Shown here: positions 1-6,792 of the stretch, piece by piece
Numbering within the stretch: position 1 is the first letter of the stretch
Layout of the letters: every line of letters begins with the position of its first letter
NCBI GenBank assembly: GCA_943327965.2
Contig: CALPYQ020000058.1
Location: forward strand, 1 to 7,778
Length of the DNA stretch: 7,778 nt
Direction of reading: 5' to 3'
Source of the DNA: Singulisphaera sp. GP187
GTDB taxonomy: Bacteria; Pseudomonadota; Gammaproteobacteria; Burkholderiales; Burkholderiaceae_C
Notes under the pieces: generated by a model
Told to the model about the DNA's origin: nothing
What the model saw: only the letters and a program-made list of their open reading frames with translations
Database searches by the model: none
Program-made: the position numbers and the translations under genes

Positions 1-2
1 AA

Positions 3-590
3 TTCGAAAAAGCAGTCAAGGCTGCCGGCGGTAATTTGGTCGGTCATGAGTTCACCACCGACAAAGCTTCCGATTTCAACTCCATCCTGACCACCCTCAA
101 AGGCAAAAAGCCCGATGTCATCTTCTTTGGTGGCATGGACGCTGTTGCGGGTCCTATGCTCAAGCAAATGAAGCAACTCGGTATTTCAGCCAAATTCATG
201 GGCGGTGATGGCATTTGCACCACAGAGCTGGCCAAATTGGCTGCCGAGGGCATGAGTGACGACAACGTTTACTGCGCCGAAGCCGGTGGTGTTGAAGGCG
301 AACAAAAAGCAGGCATGGACAAGTTCCGCACCGACTTCAAGACCAAATTCAATGCAGACGTTCAGGTCTACGCGCCTTACGTTTATGACGCTGTGAAGGT
401 CATGGCACAAGCCATGGTCAGCGCAGACTCTGCCGATCCAGCCAAGTACTTGCCTAAGCTCAAAGAAGTTAACTACAAGGGCGTCACAGGCAACATTGCA
501 TTTGACGAAAAAGGCGACATCAAAAATGGCGCTCTGACTTTGTACACCTACAAAGGTGGCAAGCGCGAGCAACTGGCTGTCATTCGTTAA
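3..590 (+). CDS. LivK-like periplasmic amino-acid-binding protein, C-terminal part (5' truncated)
   Basis: This is the C-terminal ~195 residues of a type I periplasmic binding protein (Peripla_BP_6/Leu-Ile-Val-binding family), which captures branched-chain or related amino acids for an ABC importer. The frame is open from the window's left edge, so the signal peptide and N-terminal lobe lie outside; full-length relatives are about 370-390 residues. Family hallmarks are the strand-turn PDVIFFGGMDA, the helix with MLKQMKQLG, the segment KFMGGDGICT, the stretch APYVYDAVKVMAQAM, and the closing region YKGVTGNIAFDEKGD followed by a final beta strand. Two cysteines, at codons 216-218 and 273-275, flank the loop after GGDGI and could form a periplasmic disulfide. 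No livHMGF permease or ATPase genes follow: a terminator and a convergent gene come next, so this is either the last gene of an operon or a lone binding-protein gene. The family is clear; the ligand is not known. Confidence 0.9.
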   Translation, partial: FEKAVKAAGGNLVGHEFTTDKASDFNSILTTLKGKKPDVIFFGGMDAVAGPMLKQMKQLGISAKFMGGDGICTTELAKLAAEGMSDDNVYCAEAGGVEGEQKAGMDKFRTDFKTKFNADVQVYAPYVYDAVKVMAQAMVSADSADPAKYLPKLKEVNYKGVTGNIAFDEKGDIKNGALTLYTYKGGKREQLAVIR

Positions 591-607
591 TTGGTTTTCA
601 GCGCAAC

Positions 608-634
608 AAAAAACCCCGCCTTGGCGGGGTTTTT
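608..634. terminator. Bidirectional rho-independent terminator
   Basis: CCCCGCC (614-620) pairs with GGCGGGG (623-629). In practice this gives a 6-bp GC stem with a CTTG loop. It is preceded by six A (608-613) and followed by five T (630-634), then C and four more T. Because the A and T runs are symmetrical, the element reads as an intrinsic terminator on both strands. It starts 18 bases after the stop of the LivK-like gene on the plus strand. It also lies 35 bases beyond the stop of the convergent peptidase gene on the minus strand, which suits a shared terminator. Confidence 0.92.
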
Positions 635-668
635 CTTTTGACATCCGAAAGTAACTTAGACAGCGCCT

Positions 669-2699
669 TTAGGCTAACCCGCGCTTGGTCAGCAGTGGCG
701 TGACAGTGGGCTCACGGCCTCTAAAGGCAACATAAGCTTGCATTGGATCTTGCCGGTTGCCAGCAGAATAAATGTGCTCATAGAGTTTGTTGGCAGGCTC
801 TGCGGCAAACAAATCACCTGCCTCCAAAAATGCATCAAAACCATCGGCATCTAACACTTCAGCCCACATGTAAACATAGTAAGCCGAGGCATAACTGTTG
901 GACGAGAAGAGATGCGAAAAGTGCGGCAGCCTGTGACGCATGCCAATGGCCGGCGGCATTTGAATGGTTTTCAAAGTGTCGGCTTCAAATTGTTTGAAAT
1001 TCAATTGACTCAAATCGGTGGTTTCATGCAGCGCCAAATCGACCAACGCCGACGACACATATTCCACGGTGGAAAATCCTTGATTGAAAGTTTGCGCATC
1101 TAGGATTCGCTTCAGCAAGGCATCGGGCATGGGCTCGCCGGTTTCTGCATGGGTGGTAAACTGCTTCAGTATTTGCGGTTGCATGAGCCAATTTTCGTAA
1201 ACCTGAGAGGGGAACTCAACAAAGTCGCGAAGCACGCTGGTGCCAGACAGGCGAGGGTACTTAACCTGAGACAGCAAACCATGCAAACCATGACCAAACT
1301 CATGGAACAAAGTGCGCGCGTCGTCCAAGCTCAATAGTGTGGGTTTGCCTTCAGCGCCTTGCGAGAAATTGTTGTTGTTGACCACGATGGGGCGAATCGA
1401 TTGCTTTAGGTGCATCGGGTCGCGGTAGGTGCTCATCCATGCGCCTGAACGTTTGCTGCTTCTGGCAAAGTTATCGCTTAAAAATAAACCCACGTGTTTG
1501 CCGTGTGCGTCCGTGACTTCCCATCCTGTGACTGTTTCGTGGTATTTAGAAATATTGGTCACTTCTTTGAAATTGACATGAAACAGTTTGTGCGCCACAT
1601 AAAACATGGCTTCCATCAATTTGTTCAATTGCAAATAGGGTTTGATTTCTGCTTCGTTCAGGTCAAATTTTTCTTTGCGAACGCGTTCAGTCCAGAAGTG
1701 CCAGTCCCAAGCCTGCAAGTCAGACAAGCCTGAAAGTTTCTTCAAATCTTCGCGCTCTTGAAGCGCCTTCAGCCTGGCTGGTTCCCAAACGCGCATTAGC
1801 AACTCTCTGGCGGCCTTGGCGCTACCGGCCATGGTGTCTGCCAGTGCGTATTCGGAAAAATCTTTGTAGCCCAGCAGCTTGGCTTGCGCTAATCGCAAGG
1901 CCAATATTTCACGCATGATGTTGTCGTTGTTGTGAGCGCCTTCGTTCTCTCCGCGCTGGCACCAAGCAGTCCAAAGTTTCTGACGCAAATCGCGGCGCTC
2001 CGAGAAGGTCATAAACGGCGTGAGCGAAGACCTTGACAGCGTAATGACGTGCGCATTGGGCTCCGTGATGCCTCGGTCCTTGGCCATTTTTTGGGCAGCA
2101 CTTCTGACAAATTCTGGCAGGCCCTTGAGTTCTTCTTCATGCGTTAGAACCAAACTGAATGAAGCTTCGTCAGCCAAAACATTCTGTGAAAAAGAAGTGA
2201 ACAAAGAGGCGAGCCTCTCGGTGTTTTTTGCAAACAATACGCGGTCTTGGTCTTTTAACTTGGCGCCTGCGCGAACAAAATCCAAGTGATAGCGCTCAAC
2301 CAAGCGAATGCTTTCAGCGTCAAGACCGATGTTGTTTCTTTCAGCATGAATTTTTTCGATGCGTTGAAACAAGGGGCCATTCAAAAATAGTGCGGCAGAG
2401 TGCGCGGCCAATTTGGGTGCCATGACCCGTTCAATTTCTTGAATTTCGGGGGAGGTATGCGAAGAACTCAAGTTGAAAAACACGGAGGCTGTTTGGTTTA
2501 GCAATTCACCGCTGCCTTCCAAGGCTAGCAGGGTGTTTTCAAAAGTGGCTTGCGCGGTCTGGTTGGCAATCTGATCAATCTCGACTTGGTTGCGTTGAAG
2601 CGCCAACTCAAAAGCTTCCGAAAAATGCGCTGACTTAATTTGCTCAAAGGGCGGCATTTCAAAGGGTGTGTTCCATTTTTCGAGCAGTGGATTGGTCAT
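669..2699 (-). CDS. dcp: M3-family zinc metallopeptidase, peptidyl-dipeptidase Dcp type
   Basis: This 676-residue protein matches the ~680 residues of E. coli Dcp and OpdA. M3 enzymes are soluble zinc peptidases that cleave short peptides; Dcp releases C-terminal dipeptides. The zinc site is complete: H466-E-F-G-H470 supplies two histidines and the catalytic Glu467, and Glu495 in RDFVEFPSQ sits at the usual 25-residue distance for the third ligand. His596 and the tyrosines at 603, 607, 608 and 610 occupy the substrate-binding segment near the C terminus. Recalled Dcp features favour Dcp over OpdA: SGELLNQTASVFFNLSSSHT (67-82 region), RPIVVNNNNFSQGAEGKP before the zinc site, LSGTS, and RDFVEFPSQ rather than WDAVELPSQ. 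No signal peptide is seen, so it should be cytoplasmic. The ATG start at 2699 has a weak GAAAG about 10 bases upstream and keeps the conserved NPLL opening. The substrate loop at 599-608 lacks its usual glycines. It is divergent from a peptide-type ABC operon. OpdA (prlC) is the alternative name. Confidence 0.9.
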   Translation of the reverse strand: MTNPLLEKWNTPFEMPPFEQIKSAHFSEAFELALQRNQVEIDQIANQTAQATFENTLLALEGSGELLNQTASVFFNLSSSHTSPEIQEIERVMAPKLAAHSAALFLNGPLFQRIEKIHAERNNIGLDAESIRLVERYHLDFVRAGAKLKDQDRVLFAKNTERLASLFTSFSQNVLADEASFSLVLTHEEELKGLPEFVRSAAQKMAKDRGITEPNAHVITLSRSSLTPFMTFSERRDLRQKLWTAWCQRGENEGAHNNDNIMREILALRLAQAKLLGYKDFSEYALADTMAGSAKAARELLMRVWEPARLKALQEREDLKKLSGLSDLQAWDWHFWTERVRKEKFDLNEAEIKPYLQLNKLMEAMFYVAHKLFHVNFKEVTNISKYHETVTGWEVTDAHGKHVGLFLSDNFARSSKRSGAWMSTYRDPMHLKQSIRPIVVNNNNFSQGAEGKPTLLSLDDARTLFHEFGHGLHGLLSQVKYPRLSGTSVLRDFVEFPSQVYENWLMQPQILKQFTTHAETGEPMPDALLKRILDAQTFNQGFSTVEYVSSALVDLALHETTDLSQLNFKQFEADTLKTIQMPPAIGMRHRLPHFSHLFSSNSYASAYYVYMWAEVLDADGFDAFLEAGDLFAAEPANKLYEHIYSAGNRQDPMQAYVAFRGREPTVTPLLTKRGLA

Positions 2700-2781
2700 G
2701 ATTTAAATTCTTTCAATGAAGATGTTTTGAACTTTAAGGGTTTACTCTGACTCTGCTGAATTTGCATCCAGAAATACCCCT

Positions 2782-2834
2782 TCAAGCTCAACAATTTTGC
2801 TGAATCAAGCTGATCTTAGATTATTCTTCAAGCT
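2782..2834. repeat. Three TCAAGCT direct repeats at exact 23-bp spacing, last one inside a 12-bp palindrome
   Basis: TCAAGCT occurs at 2782-2788, 2805-2811 and 2828-2834, so the start-to-start distance is 23 bp both times. The first and third copies share a longer unit: TTCAAGCT, then A, A and TTTT at matching offsets, with 14 of 23 positions identical. The third copy forms half of the perfect palindrome TTCAAGCTTGAA (2827-2838). Regular iterons next to a gene start often bind a regulator, but 23 bp is slightly more than two helical turns and the middle copy has diverged outside the core. The pattern is seen directly; a regulatory role is inference. Confidence 0.5.
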
Positions 2835-2846
2835 TGAAACTTTTCT

Positions 2847-2866
2847 CACCTGTTCAGGTGCTTTTT
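2847..2866 (+). terminator. Terminator-like hairpin in the 5' leader of the binding-protein gene (possible attenuator)
   Basis: CACCTG (2847-2852) and CAGGTG (2855-2860) form a perfect inverted repeat. Sterically this would be a 5-bp stem with a GTTC loop. It is followed by C and five T (2862-2866). The layout is that of a small intrinsic terminator and ends only 17 bases before the GTG start, close to the ribosome-binding site. It could attenuate the operon, reduce read-through into it, or serve as a dyad operator. The stem is short, so termination would be weak at best. No leader peptide or competing antiterminator fold was identified. Confidence 0.35.
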
Positions 2867-2873
2867 GCCTGCA

Positions 2874-2878
2874 AAGGA
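2874..2878 (+). promoter_or_regulatory. Shine-Dalgarno site that fixes the GTG start of the binding-protein gene
   Basis: AAGGA ends 5 bases before GTG at 2884. It is the best ribosome-binding match near this gene. The frame is open further upstream to a TTG at 2797, but that codon has no comparable site and would add 29 residues ahead of the signal peptide. The GTG start gives a protein that opens with a normal export signal. Confidence 0.75.
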
Positions 2879-2883
2879 CTATT

Positions 2884-4749
2884 GTGAATTTTGTCGATTG
2901 TTTAACAGTCAAATTACCCTCCGCAAAACTCAGCGCCCATCGATTGGGTTGGGGCTTTGCGTTCTCTGTTGCTTTTTGCTTAAGCATGACAGCTGCTATG
3001 GCGACGGCCAATGCCAGTCCGTTGCCCAACCCCAAAGCCAACCCTGCCGACCCCAACAAAGTCATGCGGATGGCGTTTCCGGTACCTGAGACGGGGTTCG
3101 ATCCAGTCCGCGTCAATGACTTGTACTCCAACACCATCACGGCGGCTATTTTTCAACCGCTGGTGACCTACGACTGGATGGCCATGCCGACCAAGTTGGT
3201 ACCGGATGCTGCTGAAGCCATGCCAGAGATTTCGAAGGATGAAAAAACCTACACCTTCAAAATCAAAAAGGGTTTGTATTTCACGCCTGACGAAGCTTTC
3301 AAGGGCGTTCGCAGAGAACTGACAGCATACGATTTTGTGTATGTGTTTCTTCGTCATGCCGACCCCAAAAATCGCAGTCCGCAAGTCTCTGACTTGGATG
3401 ACAAAATTTTTGGCTTTGCAGAGTCTCGCAAACAAGCCGTTGCCAGTGGCAAGTTTGATTACGACCAAAAACACCCAGGTGTTTACGCCACTGACCGTTA
3501 CACATTGGTCATTCAACTGAAACAACCCGACCGGAATTTTTTAAGCTTGCTGATCAATCCGTACGCTGCGGGCATGGCACGTGAGGTGGTTGAGAAATAT
3601 GGCTTCGAGGGCGTCATGGGCAACCCGGTTGGAACAGGGCCTTACATGCTTGAAAAGTGGGTGCGTGGTTCCAAAATTATTTTGAAAGCCAACCCCGAGT
3701 ACGCAGGTTTTGTTTGGAACTTTGAACCGCCCGCAAACAATCTGGTGGAGCAGCGCATAGCCAATCAAATGAAGGGCCGCAAGATGCCGCAAATTGGCCG
3801 TGTCGAAGTCAGCATCATTGAAGAACCCCAATCGATGTGGCTGGCCTTCAGTGGCAAAGAAATTGACGTGGTGGCCGTGCCGCCTTCGTTCATTGAAAAA
3901 GCCCTCACACCCAAAAACGATCTGTTGCAAACCTGGGTCTCACAAGGTGTCAACATGTACCGCAGTGTCGAGCCCGACATTCGTTATCAATTCTTCAACT
4001 TAAAAGACCCCATCATTGGCGGCTACACGCCCGAAAAGATTGCCTTGCGCCGTGCCATCATCATGGGCTATGACGTGGACGAAGAAATCCGAGTCATTCG
4101 CAAAGGCCAGGCCGTCAAAGCCCAGCAAATGGTTTCGCCTGTCATTGCGGGTCATGACCCCAACTACAAAAGTATTGTGAAGTTCAGTCCGCTGTCTGCC
4201 AATGCCTTGCTGGATCAATTTGGCTACAAAAAAGACGCTAAAGGCTATCGCACGCATCCCGATGGCAAGCCTTTGGTCTTCACCATGTATTCATCCACAT
4301 CCTCCATTGACCGCGAGCGTGATGAGTTGTGGAAAAAATCCATGGACCGCTTGGGCATTCGCCTGAAGGTGAAGAAAGACAAATTTCCTGAAATGTTGAA
4401 GCAGGGTAAGCAATGCGCCATTCCTTCGTGGTCATTGGGATGGACGCGCTCAGCTGAAGCAGAATTTGTGATGAAGTTGCTGTATTCAAAAACCATTGGT
4501 CAAAACAATTACGCCTGTTTTGAAAGCCCTGAATACGACGCTTACTTTGATCAACTCAAACGTTTGCCAGACGGCCCAGAAAGGGTGCGTGTTTTGCACA
4601 ACATGTACCGCCTGATGGAAGTTAACGGTGTTTTGGGCCTGAGCTCAACCAGCATTGCAACCCGCCTTAGCCACCAACATGTAGAAGGCTATCGCAAGCA
4701 TCCCCTCCTATTGGGGGATTGGATTTACTATGATATTCAGAAACCTTAA
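2884..4749 (+). CDS. ABC importer periplasmic substrate-binding protein, family 5 (oligopeptide/dipeptide type)
   Basis: With a GTG start this is a 621-residue exported protein of the SBP_bac_5 family (cluster C), the periplasmic receptor of peptide, nickel or similar importers. A long signal peptide carries K and R residues, then a hydrophobic stretch at about 22-44 ending ANA before SPLPNP, fitting signal peptidase I cleavage near residue 44. Family landmarks in order are AAIFQPLVTYDW, YTFKIKKGLYFTPD, the NPVGTGPYMLEKW box at about 247-259, FFNLKDP, the helix GYTPEKIALRRAI at about 380-392, and SLGWTR near 517. At ~577 mature residues it is larger than E. coli DppA or OppA (about 510-520), resembling longer proteobacterial relatives. 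Two late cysteines (511 and 545) could pair in the periplasm. It is first in an operon, 15 bases ahead of permease 1. Substrate identity is unproven; a peptide is the family-based guess. The cysteine in the signal core sits in VAFC, a poor lipobox, so a lipoprotein is unlikely. Confidence 0.9.
   Translation: MNFVDCLTVKLPSAKLSAHRLGWGFAFSVAFCLSMTAAMATANASPLPNPKANPADPNKVMRMAFPVPETGFDPVRVNDLYSNTITAAIFQPLVTYDWMAMPTKLVPDAAEAMPEISKDEKTYTFKIKKGLYFTPDEAFKGVRRELTAYDFVYVFLRHADPKNRSPQVSDLDDKIFGFAESRKQAVASGKFDYDQKHPGVYATDRYTLVIQLKQPDRNFLSLLINPYAAGMAREVVEKYGFEGVMGNPVGTGPYMLEKWVRGSKIILKANPEYAGFVWNFEPPANNLVEQRIANQMKGRKMPQIGRVEVSIIEEPQSMWLAFSGKEIDVVAVPPSFIEKALTPKNDLLQTWVSQGVNMYRSVEPDIRYQFFNLKDPIIGGYTPEKIALRRAIIMGYDVDEEIRVIRKGQAVKAQQMVSPVIAGHDPNYKSIVKFSPLSANALLDQFGYKKDAKGYRTHPDGKPLVFTMYSSTSSIDRERDELWKKSMDRLGIRLKVKKDKFPEMLKQGKQCAIPSWSLGWTRSAEAEFVMKLLYSKTIGQNNYACFESPEYDAYFDQLKRLPDGPERVRVLHNMYRLMEVNGVLGLSSTSIATRLSHQHVEGYRKHPLLLGDWIYYDIQKP
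4700..4719 (+). other. Stem-loop at the 3' end of the binding-protein coding region
   Basis: ATCCCC (4700-4705) can pair with GGGGAT (4714-4719) around an 8-base loop, about 28 bases before the binding-protein stop codon. No T run follows, so it is not an intrinsic terminator. In many ABC operons a hairpin after the binding-protein gene protects its mRNA and keeps it in excess over the permeases; this could serve that role. It lies inside coding sequence, so chance is possible. Confidence 0.25.
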
Positions 4750-4753
4750 GGCG

Positions 4754-4757
4754 AGGA
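4754..4757 (+). promoter_or_regulatory. Shine-Dalgarno site of permease 1
   Basis: AGGA, within GCGAGGACC, lies 7 bases before ATG 4765 in the 15-base gap after the binding-protein stop codon. It supports this start and tight translational linkage of the two genes. Confidence 0.7.
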
Positions 4758-4764
4758 CCAGACC

Positions 4765-5703
4765 ATGAGTGCTTATGTTCTTCGCCGTTTGTGGCAAATG
4801 ATTCCCACCCTGGCCGGTGTGATTTTGTTGGTGTTTTTCTTGTTCAACTGGATTGGTGGCGACCCTGCGTATGTGTTGGCAGGGCTTTTTTCTAACCAAG
4901 AGCAAATCGACAGCATTCGAGCCGAGTTGGGTTTAGATCAACCGCTGATTGTTCAACTTTGGATTTTTGTCAAACAGGTTGCCACCTTTGACTTTGGCAA
5001 CAGTTGGACCACTGGCGAATCGGTGGCCAGCATTTTTGCCACCCGCTTGCCAGCGTCCCTAACGCTGATGGTGCCCCTGTTGATCATTGAAACCCTGATT
5101 GCCTTGGTCCTGGCTGTGGGCTTGGCTTGGGTGCGTGGATCGTCCATTGACCGCGGCACCATGGTGGTGTTCACAGGTCTGATGTCTGTCAGTATTTTGG
5201 TCTTCATCATTGTGGGTCAAAACGTTTTGGCTTACCGCTTGGGTTGGTTCCCTGTTCAGGGTTGGAGCGATGATTTCTGGAAGAACCTCACCACCTATGC
5301 ACCGCTGCCTATTTTGCTGGGATTGGTCGTCAGCATTGCACCGAACACCCGATTGTTCCGTAGCTTTGTGCTGGACGAAGTCGATCAAGACTATGTGCGA
5401 ACCGCCAGAGCCAAAGGCTTGTCGGAACCCCGTGTGATGTTCATCCATGTGCTGCGCAACGCACTCATTCCCGTCATTACATTTGTAATTTCGCACATCC
5501 CAACATTGCTTTTGGGAGCCTTCTTGCTAGAGCGTTTCTTTGGCATTCCAGGTGTGGGTCGTGAAATTATTTTGGCCGTAGAGCGCAGTGATTTTCCGGT
5601 GATTAAAGCGGTCACCATTTATGTAGCGATTGCCACCATGATTTTCAATTTGATTGGTGATGTGCTGTATCGCCTCACTGACCCTCGCGTGCAATTGCGT
5701 TAA
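4765..5703 (+). CDS. ABC importer inner-membrane permease, DppB/OppB type
   Basis: This 312-residue membrane protein is the first of two permease subunits of a peptide/nickel-class ABC importer. The N terminus AYVLRRLWQMIPTLAGVILL is the standard DppB-type opening, and the length fits the usual 306-340 residues. About six membrane segments are visible near residues 10-30, 98-122, 134-153, 180-198, 235-256 and 280-300, with a periplasmic loop at 31-97 containing GGDPAYVL, ELGLDQP and DFGNSW. The cytoplasmic coupling (EAA) loop is YVRTARAKGLSEPRVMFIHV at about 210-229, followed by RNALIPV; it docks on the ATPase. Further family marks are SIAPNTRLFR before the EAA loop, ERFFGIPGVG, and the closing YRLTDPRVQ. 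The ATG start is backed by a good ribosome-binding site. The gene follows the binding-protein gene by 15 bases and precedes permease 2 by 42, consistent with one transcript. Family assignment is firm; substrate is not readable from the permease. Confidence 0.93.
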   Translation: MSAYVLRRLWQMIPTLAGVILLVFFLFNWIGGDPAYVLAGLFSNQEQIDSIRAELGLDQPLIVQLWIFVKQVATFDFGNSWTTGESVASIFATRLPASLTLMVPLLIIETLIALVLAVGLAWVRGSSIDRGTMVVFTGLMSVSILVFIIVGQNVLAYRLGWFPVQGWSDDFWKNLTTYAPLPILLGLVVSIAPNTRLFRSFVLDEVDQDYVRTARAKGLSEPRVMFIHVLRNALIPVITFVISHIPTLLLGAFLLERFFGIPGVGREIILAVERSDFPVIKAVTIYVAIATMIFNLIGDVLYRLTDPRVQLR

Positions 5704-5745
5704 GCAGTCTGTGCAAAAGCATCACCATTTTTCAAAGATTCAACA

Positions 5746-6792
5746 ATGAGTAGCACAACAATTCAAACAGCCCCAGTCGTCAGTGAAGGGGCGTGGGCGC
5801 TTGCTTGGCGACGTTTCAAATCAGACCGTGTTGGCGTTTGGAGCGCTGTGACGGTCATCTTAAGTTTGGCATTGGTCCTAACCACCCTGGTGGGTTCTTT
5901 GGCCTCCGACTGGGAAAAGGAAGTGGCTGTTAGCAATGCGCCGCCTTCGTGGGCCAAACAAGACATGCAGGGCGCTGATGGAGCAGCTGATGTGCAGCCC
6001 GTGGTCTTGTATGAACCCTCCCCATCCGATGTGGTCGATCCCATTGCAGCGCAATGGGAACTGGCACAAAAAGCGGTTAAGCCTGCTGGCGAAAAAGTCA
6101 ATGCGTTGGCCACGCATTTGCCCATGGGCGCTGACAAATGGGGGCGCGATGTTTTGGCCAAAACCATTAAGGGCGCCGAAACCAGTATCTTGGTGGGCTT
6201 GGCTGCGGCACTCATGGCCACAGTCTTGGGCGCAGCCTTGGGGGCTGTGTCGGGTTGGTATGGTGGCGTGGTCGATGATTTAAGCAATTGGCTCTACAAC
6301 GTCTTTCACTCTATTCCAGGTATTTTGCTAATTTTGGCCATTGCCGCTGTGCTCAATACCAAGGGCACCATGGCGGTTGTTTTAATTTTGGGCACCACGG
6401 GATGGACGGGCACATACCGCTTAATGCGTGGCGAATATTTAAAGCACCGCAACCGTGAATACGTCAGGGCTGCCGATGCCATTGGCGCCTCCAACAACAG
6501 GCGCATGTTTGTGCACATTCTGCCTAACGTCAGTCACGTTATTTTGGTCCAATTTTCATTGCTAACAGTGTCTTGTATCAAAGCAGAAGTGATTCTTTCA
6601 TTCTTGGGCTTTGGCGTGCCAGTCGATGGTGTGTCATGGGGCACCATGCTGACCGAAGCACAAAATGATTTGCTGGTGGGCAAGTGGTGGCAACTGTTGT
6701 CTGCCACTGTGGCCATGTCTATTTTTGTGACCGCGTTGTCTTTGCTGACCGATTCATTGCGTGACGCTTTGGATCCCAAAGTGATTCACTGA
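5746..6792 (+). CDS. ABC importer inner-membrane permease, DppC/OppC type
   Basis: This 348-residue protein is the second permease subunit, pairing with permease 1 to form the channel. It opens with the OppC N-terminal pattern AWRRFKSDRVGVWSAV, leading into membrane segment 1 (about 30-50). A long periplasmic stretch of roughly 75 residues (about 52-126) follows, longer than in DppC. The conserved MGADKWGRDVLAKTIKGAETS box (a form of LGTDxxGRDV) is at about 127-147. Further membrane segments lie near 148-170, 188-204, 208-222, 263-288 and 315-336. The EAA coupling loop is YVRAADAIGASNNRRMFVHI at about 239-258. The end has EVILSFLGFGVP, SWGTML and the closing DSLRDALDP, all standard for the family. 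A clear ribosome-binding site is missing: only AAAGA lies 7 bases before the ATG. The 42-base gap before it and 39-base gap after it still suit one operon. OppC and YejE are the closest known comparisons because of the long periplasmic insert. Confidence 0.93.
   Translation: MSSTTIQTAPVVSEGAWALAWRRFKSDRVGVWSAVTVILSLALVLTTLVGSLASDWEKEVAVSNAPPSWAKQDMQGADGAADVQPVVLYEPSPSDVVDPIAAQWELAQKAVKPAGEKVNALATHLPMGADKWGRDVLAKTIKGAETSILVGLAAALMATVLGAALGAVSGWYGGVVDDLSNWLYNVFHSIPGILLILAIAAVLNTKGTMAVVLILGTTGWTGTYRLMRGEYLKHRNREYVRAADAIGASNNRRMFVHILPNVSHVILVQFSLLTVSCIKAEVILSFLGFGVPVDGVSWGTMLTEAQNDLLVGKWWQLLSATVAMSIFVTALSLLTDSLRDALDPKVIH

Larger units (their letters stand above)
2700..2883. promoter_or_regulatory. 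Divergent intergenic control region between peptidase and ABC importer operon
   Basis: These 184 bases separate two divergently transcribed genes, so promoters for both directions should lie here. The region is AT-rich. No strong sigma-70 promoter stands out. A weak plus-strand pair is TTGCTG (2797-2802) with GATTAT (2819-2824) at 16-base spacing. A weak minus-strand candidate is TTCAGC with TTAAAG, 17 bases apart, about 30-60 bases before the peptidase start. The region also holds a triplet of 7-bp direct repeats, a 12-bp palindrome and a hairpin with a T run, listed separately. A TTG-initiated extension of the binding-protein frame to 2797 would cover part of this region, but the GTG at 2884 is the better start. 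Promoter positions are inference. Confidence 0.5.

Noticed and set aside
1..5. Window begins with AATTC, resembling an EcoRI-cut end
   Set aside because: The frame continues naturally in family-like sequence from the first bases, no vector sequence is present, and the window edge is arbitrary.
186..644. A 152-codon open frame on the minus strand opposite the LivK-like gene
   Set aside because: It lies wholly antisense to a clear family member and runs through the terminator hairpin. The protein has no recognisable domain; it is a shadow of the plus-strand coding bias.
2971..2981. Possible lipoprotein cysteine in the signal region of the family 5 binding protein
   Set aside because: The residues before Cys are V-A-F. 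Phenylalanine at -1 does not fit a lipobox, the Cys sits inside the hydrophobic core, and an ANA cleavage site follows.
2980..3525. A 181-codon open frame on the minus strand opposite the family 5 binding protein
   Set aside because: It is antisense to conserved coding sequence. Its translation has no recognisable motif, and several similar antisense frames occur along the same gene.
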